In this document: positions 14,968 to 19,151 of the stretch, piece by piece
How the letters are laid out: each line of letters opens with the position of its first letter
Numbering within the stretch: position 1 is the stretch's first letter
Source: a bacterium
Lineage (GTDB): Bacteria; B130-G9
Assembly (NCBI GenBank): GCA_035527515.1
Contig: DATLAJ010000170.1
Coordinates: 1-19,151 of the forward strand
Reading direction: 5' to 3'
DNA length: 19,151 nucleotides
Made by a program: the position numbers and the translations under genes
The notes under the pieces: model-generated
The model's input: only the letters and a program-made list of their open reading frames with translations
The model's database searches: none
What the model was told of the DNA's origin: nothing

Positions 14968-15141
14968 CTATTTTATGAATATCCAGATGAGTACGTAGAA
15001 TATCGCCGAAAGCGTTACCGCAATCAGGAGCGTAACCTTGTGGTATTCCCAGCCGTAGCTCTCCTCCTCCGGCTCCCTTTGGTCAACCTGCTCCTCCGGC
15101 TCGGCCACAACCTCACGCGTTTTTCTAGTCTTTTTAGCCAA
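14968..15141 (-). CDS. 57-residue tail-anchored membrane protein
   Basis: A short gene with a TTG start at 15141, preceded by AAGGGG six bases upstream, and a TAG stop at 14968-14970. The first ~35 residues are highly charged: a basic MAKKTRKTR start, then an acidic PEEQVDQREPEEE stretch. Residues ~36-56 form one hydrophobic helix that ends the protein (VTLLIAVTLSAIFYVLIWIF, then one Lys). This topology predicts an inner-membrane tail anchor with a cytoplasmic head. It fits tightly between rfaE2 (26 bp) and the ROK kinase (16 bp), which argues for a real gene. It resembles no family I recognise. SecE was considered, but its conserved motifs are absent. Confidence 0.72.
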   Translation of the reverse strand: MAKKTRKTREVVAEPEEQVDQREPEEESYGWEYHKVTLLIAVTLSAIFYVLIWIFIK

Positions 15142-15167
15142 TCCTTACCCCTTCTCCACTAGGCAAC

Positions 15168-15656
15168 CTATGCCTCTAAACTCTTCGCCAACTCTATGAT
15201 CCTGCTACTCGAAACATCATCAACTAGCTCGATACGCTCCACGCGTCCACCGTGCGCCTCAACTACATCTCGGCCGACTATCTGCTCAAGACGCCAGTCT
15301 GCTCCCTTCACCAAAATATCGGGCAGCAATGAAGAGATCACCCGCAACGGGTCATCGTCGTCGAAAACGAAAACATAATCGACAAACCAGAAGCCAGCAA
15401 GAAGCTCTACCCGCTCATTCTCCCGCACTACCGGGCGACCGGCGCCCTTAATGCGCCTCACCGAATCGTCGGAATTGACGCCTACGACGAGCACATCCCC
15501 AAGAGCTCTCGCAGCCGCCAGATATCGAACGTGCCCGTTGTGCAGAAGGTCGAAACAGCCATTCGTAAAAACAACTGTCCTGCCCTTCCGCCTCAGCCTC
15601 GCGACCTGCGGCAGCATCTGTTCAAACGTCTTGATCTTCGCACAAGTTCCACCCAT
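15168..15656 (-). CDS. rfaE2: ADP-heptose synthase nucleotidyltransferase domain (RfaE2/HldE C-terminal type)
   Basis: A 162-residue cytidylyltransferase-fold enzyme that transfers AMP from ATP to D-glycero-beta-D-manno-heptose 1-phosphate, giving the ADP-heptose precursor of lipopolysaccharide inner core. Motifs are VVFTNGCFDLLHNGH (HxGH at residues 39-42), VGVNSDDSVRRIKG with RPVV, ILVKGADW, and the C-terminal SSSRIIE (the S-S-R-I nucleotide-binding motif). It is a stand-alone domain, without the N-terminal sugar kinase domain found in fused HldE, so a separate HldA-type kinase should exist elsewhere. The ATG at 15656 is seven bases after CGGAGGA; a GTG three bases earlier is too close. It is second in the operon, 39 bp after the TPR gene. 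Confidence 0.93.
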   Translation of the reverse strand: MGGTCAKIKTFEQMLPQVARLRRKGRTVVFTNGCFDLLHNGHVRYLAAARALGDVLVVGVNSDDSVRRIKGAGRPVVRENERVELLAGFWFVDYVFVFDDDDPLRVISSLLPDILVKGADWRLEQIVGRDVVEAHGGRVERIELVDDVSSSRIIELAKSLEA

Positions 15657-15695
15657 CACGTAGTCCTCCGCACACCACGAGCGAAAGCAACACGC

Positions 15696-16694
15696 TCAGC
15701 CAGAGTTTGCGTCAAGCCACTCCCGCAGACGGCCCAGAATCGCGAGGTCGCGCGCGACAGCGCTCGCCATCGCCGCCTCGCGTTCAGCCTTCTTTCTGGC
15801 TTCGCGTTCAGCTTTCTCTCTAGCGAGTCGTTCAATCTTCTCCCTCGCCTGCTGCTCCTCGCGCTCTTTGGACTCCCGCTCAGCCCGCTCCTTAGCTTCG
15901 CGTTCAGCTTTCTCTCTAGCGAGTCGTTCAATCTTCTCCCTCGCCTGCTGCTCCTCGCGCTCTTTGGACTCCCGTTCGGCTCGCTCCTTAGCTTCCCGCT
16001 CAGCTTTCTCCTGTGCCTCACGTTGGGCCTTCTGCTCAGCGGGGAAGAAAGTCTCCGCCTTGCCCGCCTCCGTCTTCTCCAGAGAAGACTGAGCTAGGGC
16101 GCGGATTTCTCTGCACTCCTCGCAGCTAGGGTCCACGCTCAGAATCCGATCTACTATTCTGATCGCCTCTGGGAAGTGCCCCTGGTCCATGTAGAGCCTG
16201 GCAAGGCTTATGGTCGGCAAACCAACGAAACTGCTGTCGCCCCGAGGAGCCTCCTTCTTCTTGCCCGTGCTCACGAGCCGCTCAAGCCGCTCTATCTGCC
16301 CCTTCACCTCTTGTCCCACAAGGCGAAATCGAAGAATGCTCCTATACGTCTCAAGCGCCTTTGCAAGGTCCCCTGATTGCTCATAAGACTCCGCGAGGCG
16401 CCTCGCGGCGAGCAGGTTGTCCCTGTCCTGTGAGAGCACGGGTTCGAGCAGGTCCCTTGCCGCTTTGGGTTGGCCAAGTTCGTTCAGAATGTGTGCTAGC
16501 GCCACCTTCACGGACGAGAGTTCTGGAAAGCGCTCGGATGCCTCGCGCAGGACTTCTTCTGCGCTTTTGAGGTCCTCTGCCATCTCATGCAGCCTGGCAA
16601 GCGACAGGTAATACTGGAGCCGCTTCTCCTTGCCGAGTCGCTTTCGGTATCTTTGAATATCCCTCTGAATCGCTCGCTTCTTGACGGCCAACAC
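15696..16694 (-). CDS. TPR protein with long charged-helix repeat region
   Basis: A 332-residue protein of unknown function. Residues ~25-205 contain tetratricopeptide-type helix pairs (LARLHEMAEDLKSAEEVLREA, LAESYEQSGDLAKALETYRS, LARLYMDQGHFPEAIRIVDR), likely a protein-binding scaffold. Residues ~210-305 are almost entirely Glu/Arg/Lys/Ala, forming a single charged alpha-helix or coiled coil with a 32-residue unit repeated twice. A short C-terminal segment follows (AVARDLAILGRLREWLD). No signal peptide or membrane helix is visible. GTG at 16694 is preferred because GAGG lies six bases upstream; TTGs at 16697 and 16691 are alternatives. It is the first gene after the promoter at 16731-16759 and heads the rfaE2-lepA operon. 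Confidence 0.85.
   Translation of the reverse strand: MLAVKKRAIQRDIQRYRKRLGKEKRLQYYLSLARLHEMAEDLKSAEEVLREASERFPELSSVKVALAHILNELGQPKAARDLLEPVLSQDRDNLLAARRLAESYEQSGDLAKALETYRSILRFRLVGQEVKGQIERLERLVSTGKKKEAPRGDSSFVGLPTISLARLYMDQGHFPEAIRIVDRILSVDPSCEECREIRALAQSSLEKTEAGKAETFFPAEQKAQREAQEKAEREAKERAERESKEREEQQAREKIERLAREKAEREAKERAERESKEREEQQAREKIERLAREKAEREARKKAEREAAMASAVARDLAILGRLREWLDANSG
15801..15992 (-). repeat. Two 96-bp in-frame tandem repeats in the TPR gene
   Basis: Positions 15801-15896 and 15897-15992 match at 93 of 96 bases by eye. The three differences fall at 15879, 15882 and 15885 against their partners and are silent. Each unit encodes the same 32 residues (AKERAERESKEREEQQ...). A degenerate partial copy follows from 15993 and another precedes 15801. 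Near-identity at the DNA level points to a recent duplication or ongoing recombination rather than ancient repeat structure. Confidence 0.9.
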
Positions 16695-16730
16695 CAATCA
16701 CCTCATTCGATAACTTCCCAACTCGCGAAG

Positions 16731-16759
16731 ATACTGCCAAATCGCCTCTTGACTGTCAA
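16731..16759 (-). promoter_or_regulatory. Promoter of the TPR-rfaE2-lepA operon
   Basis: Minus-strand TTGACA (16754-16759, perfect -35), a 17-bp spacer and CAGTAT (16731-16736). Predicted initiation is near 16724, leaving about 30 nt with GAGG before the GTG at 16694. It shares the 126-bp divergent region with the promoter of the O-antigen ligase-like gene. Confidence 0.55.
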
Positions 16760-16780
16760 TTCGCATTCAGGACGAGCCCG

Positions 16781-16811
16781 TTTACGCAATCTCCCCGACC
16801 TGTGCTAAACT
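16781..16811 (+). promoter_or_regulatory. Putative promoter of the O-antigen ligase-like gene
   Basis: TAAACT (16806-16811) is preceded by TGC, giving an extended -10. A weak -35 (TTTACG, 16781-16786) lies 19 bp upstream, longer than ideal. Initiation about seven bases after the -10 would fall at 16818-16819, next to the ATG at 16821, so the mRNA may be leaderless. No Shine-Dalgarno is present (CCCCCC instead). Confidence 0.35.
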
Positions 16812-16820
16812 CCCCCCAAG

Positions 16821-19151
16821 ATGCAGAACGACAGCAAGGTTGAGACATTCTGCCAACTTGGATTCGTCGCGGCCCTCTCGTTTATGCTGCTGGTCTCGCC
16901 GCTCGCGAGGGTCCAGAATGACCCGCTAGGCCTAATCAAGTGGTTCGTAACCTGCCTGGGTGCATTCGCCATGCTCGCCTTCCTGGTCTCGGCGTGGGCC
17001 TTCGCGGGACGCATCCGCATCTACTCCTCCCCGTTCCTGCTCCCCATTCTACTTATGGTCTGCCTCTCGGCAATCTCGCTCGTCTGGACTGCGCCTCGTT
17101 TCCAGAGCGCCATCAGGATGCGCCGCATCCTGCTCTCCTGGGCTCCTTTCTTCCTCTGCTTGCTTGCCCCAATCTCACAACGGATGAGGCGCATTGTGGC
17201 ACTATCTCTCGTGCTGGGCGTCTCGATCTGCTCAACAATCGGCGTCAGTCAATACTCCGGCCTCTTTCACACATCGTGGACCAAACTGCCCTGGGAGCAC
17301 GAGCTGGGCAGGCGCGTCTTCTCAACTATGTGGAATCCCAACTTCCTCGCCGGCCTTCTGATACTCACCCTGCCACTCATTTTGGCGATCGCCAGAACGT
17401 CAACGAGGCGATTGTGTAGGATCGCGCTCATCGCGCTTTACTACCTCAACTTCTTGTGCCTGCTTTTCACGAACTCATGGGGTGGCTGGGCCGGCTACGT
17501 CGCCTCGCTGATATTCCTCTTCGTCGCTGGAAGGAGGGCCAATCGGCGCTCGCCGGAGAAGCCCGTGCCTAAAGGCCGTCTCAATGAGAGCGACGCAGGG
17601 CTGGCGCCAAGCAGGGGTTGGGCGTATGCGAGGCTCGTCCTCATCGTGCTGTGCGTCGCGACCGCGGCTACCTTCTTCGCATCAAAGGGAAAGACCGTAG
17701 CCGGAACGACAGTCGGCGCCTCCGAGCGGGCCAAGATGTGGAACAGCACAATGATGCTCATCAAACGCCACCCAGCAGGCCTCGGCGTCGGCAACTTCGC
17801 CGTCTTCGAGAACAAGTTCGAGCACGAGTTCATAGAACCCACTCAGGCGACGCCCTCGGCCTATTACAAGGACAGGGACAGCTTGCTGCACAACTCGCTT
17901 TATTGCCATAACGAGTTCCTTGAGACGGCCCTTGAAACCGGCATTTTCGGCCTGGTCTTGCTCTTCTGGCTAATGCTAACCGTCGGCCGCCTGCCGTTCG
18001 CAAGGGGCAAGGCTCGAGCGAAAACGCAGAACCGGCACGAATCCCGCCTCGTGGACGGCGGCCCCATGATCTACGCCGTTGCCGCCGGGGCAACAGCCGT
18101 CTTCGTGCAGAGCATCGTCAGCTACCCCTTCAGAGTGCCAACCACCGTTACGTTTATCGCCGTTCTTCTCGGCCTCTTCGCGCCTCGTTCAAAATGGCTC
18201 GATCTCGAGTTTCGCGCTCCCAGAGCGCTCAAGTTCATCGTGCTGGGCGCCGCCGTAATCGGCGCGACCCTCGCTTGCCTACACTGCTACCGACCGCTTG
18301 AAGCTGAGGCGCACTACGTCAAGGGGATGGAGTATCTGCTCTCGAAAAGGGATTATGCCGCGGCTAGTGCCGAATACAGGCAAGCCATCGCCCTCGGCCT
18401 GCCTCGCTACGACATCTACTTCCGGCTCGGTGAGGCGCAGCTCAAGATGGGACAGAACGAGCGTGCCCTTGAGACATATCGCCGCGCTCTTGAGGTCCAG
18501 CCCTACCACGAGTATTCATACTTCGGCATCGCAGAGGCGCTGAGGGGGCTTGGGCGAACTGATGACGCCATCACCAACTACCAGAAGGCGATCGAATATG
18601 AGCCGAGGTTCCTCGACGCCTATCTGGAATTGGCGAGGCTCTATCGGTCAAGGGGCGAGCCCAAGAAGGCTGTCGAGACGCTCGATTCAGGGCTGAAGCA
18701 CTTCCCCAAGGCACGGGAGATGATGCTGGATGGGGCCATCGCGTCAATCGAGCTCGGGAACATCACAAGGGCAGAGAGGAACTTGAAGGACTTGCTAGCG
18801 GGCAATCCCAACGACGCCGTGGTTCTCTACAACCTCGGCATTCTCCAGCACGCCCAAGACAACAACGCCGCAGACACGCCATCGGCGCTGGCGGCACGTA
18901 TGATCGACTCACAATCGGCCAAATGGCTTCTCACTGTTGCCAAGATGGGCGCCATCTTCGTCCAAAAAGGGAAGTTCGCCGCGGCGAGGCGGGAGTTCGA
19001 GGCGATCCTTAATCGCTTCCCCGACTACCCGCCGGCGATCTCGAACATTGGCACAGCCTACTTTCTCGCTGGCGACGCCACCCGCGCTGAGGCCTTTTTA
19101 TTGCGCGCGGTCCAGCTTGCGCCAAACCATGCCTCGTATCGCGCAGCGTTG
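16821..19151 (+). CDS. O-antigen ligase-like (Wzy_C) membrane protein with C-terminal TPR domain, partial
   Basis: An open frame from ATG 16821 runs 777 codons to the window edge without a stop, so the 3' end is missing. The first ~490 residues are polytopic. They include MWNPNFLAGLLIL after the early helices, then SERAKMWNSTMML...PAGLGVGNF (about residues 301-325) and HNEFLETALETGIFGL (from His 363). These are the large periplasmic loop and flanking helix typical of the O-antigen ligase/Wzy_C superfamily (WaaL, Wzy, PglL). From residue ~495 onward come at least six tetratricopeptide repeats, e.g. YFRLGEAQLKMGQNERALET and ALRGLGRTDDAITNYQKAIE. It probably joins or polymerises undecaprenyl-linked glycans. 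Whether the target is lipid A, polysaccharide or protein is not decidable. Confidence 0.85.
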   Translation, partial: MQNDSKVETFCQLGFVAALSFMLLVSPLARVQNDPLGLIKWFVTCLGAFAMLAFLVSAWAFAGRIRIYSSPFLLPILLMVCLSAISLVWTAPRFQSAIRMRRILLSWAPFFLCLLAPISQRMRRIVALSLVLGVSICSTIGVSQYSGLFHTSWTKLPWEHELGRRVFSTMWNPNFLAGLLILTLPLILAIARTSTRRLCRIALIALYYLNFLCLLFTNSWGGWAGYVASLIFLFVAGRRANRRSPEKPVPKGRLNESDAGLAPSRGWAYARLVLIVLCVATAATFFASKGKTVAGTTVGASERAKMWNSTMMLIKRHPAGLGVGNFAVFENKFEHEFIEPTQATPSAYYKDRDSLLHNSLYCHNEFLETALETGIFGLVLLFWLMLTVGRLPFARGKARAKTQNRHESRLVDGGPMIYAVAAGATAVFVQSIVSYPFRVPTTVTFIAVLLGLFAPRSKWLDLEFRAPRALKFIVLGAAVIGATLACLHCYRPLEAEAHYVKGMEYLLSKRDYAAASAEYRQAIALGLPRYDIYFRLGEAQLKMGQNERALETYRRALEVQPYHEYSYFGIAEALRGLGRTDDAITNYQKAIEYEPRFLDAYLELARLYRSRGEPKKAVETLDSGLKHFPKAREMMLDGAIASIELGNITRAERNLKDLLAGNPNDAVVLYNLGILQHAQDNNAADTPSALAARMIDSQSAKWLLTVAKMGAIFVQKGKFAAARREFEAILNRFPDYPPAISNIGTAYFLAGDATRAEAFLLRAVQLAPNHASYRAAL

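Noticed and set aside
14821-15162. Plus-strand 113-codon frame over the start of the ROK gene and the intergenic region
   Set aside because: The opposite strand carries a better-supported small gene with SD and membrane helix at 14968-15141, and the plus frame is antisense to the ROK N-terminus.
15801-15992. Direct repeats considered as a CRISPR array or minisatellite outside genes
   Set aside because: The 96-bp units abut with no spacers, stay in frame and encode the same 32 residues, so they are protein-coding repeats.
15531-16097. A 188-codon plus-strand frame with leucine/phenylalanine-rich repeated segments resembling membrane helices
   Set aside because: It is the antisense reading of the Glu/Arg-rich repeat of the TPR gene, where complementary codons give Leu/Phe/Ser automatically. 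No ribosome-binding site, and it crosses two real genes.

Overview
The window comes from a diderm (Gram-negative-type) bacterium. It carries an ADP-heptose nucleotidyltransferase, an O-antigen ligase-like membrane protein and a flagellar rod/hook protein. Base composition is moderately GC-rich, genes are densely packed, and several starts are TTG or GTG. No gene pins the phylum, and the mixture looks like a poorly sampled, possibly metagenome-derived lineage. No rRNA, tRNA, CRISPR array or prophage was seen.

Layout. (1) 1-4700: two tandem minus-strand copies of a large polytopic GT-C-like membrane protein lie in a ~2.2 kb direct duplication. Each copy has its own sigma70-type promoter and a TTG start behind a strong Shine-Dalgarno (SD) sequence. 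(2) 4842-5558: a lone flagellar FlgE/F/G-family gene, preceded by a sequence resembling a sigma28 promoter. (3) 5750-8526: tldD and pmbA, translationally coupled by an ATGA overlap. (4) 8527-9149: a gene-poor gap holding a decayed transposase fragment. (5) 9150-12100: plus-strand genes for a DUF502 membrane protein, a receiver plus RsbW-like ATPase protein, and a NamZ/DUF1343 protein. (6) 16694-12167 on the minus strand: a compact five-gene set reading TPR/charged-helix protein, rfaE2, a 57-residue tail-anchored protein, a ROK sugar kinase and lepA. Gaps are 39, 26 and 16 bp, then an 8-bp overlap, behind a good promoter. (7) 16821 to the window end: the divergent, truncated O-antigen ligase-like protein with a TPR tail.

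The strongest theme is the cell envelope: GT-C-like transferases, ADP-heptose synthesis, O-antigen ligase/polymerase, a peptidoglycan-recycling-type muramidase family, and small membrane proteins. The most distinctive items are the promoter-carrying tandem duplication with patchy divergence, the unannotated small tail-anchored protein inside the rfaE2-ROK-lepA set, the 96-bp in-frame repeat in the TPR protein, and the orphan flagellar gene with its sigma28-like promoter. I do not see a clearly new defence or mobile system here.
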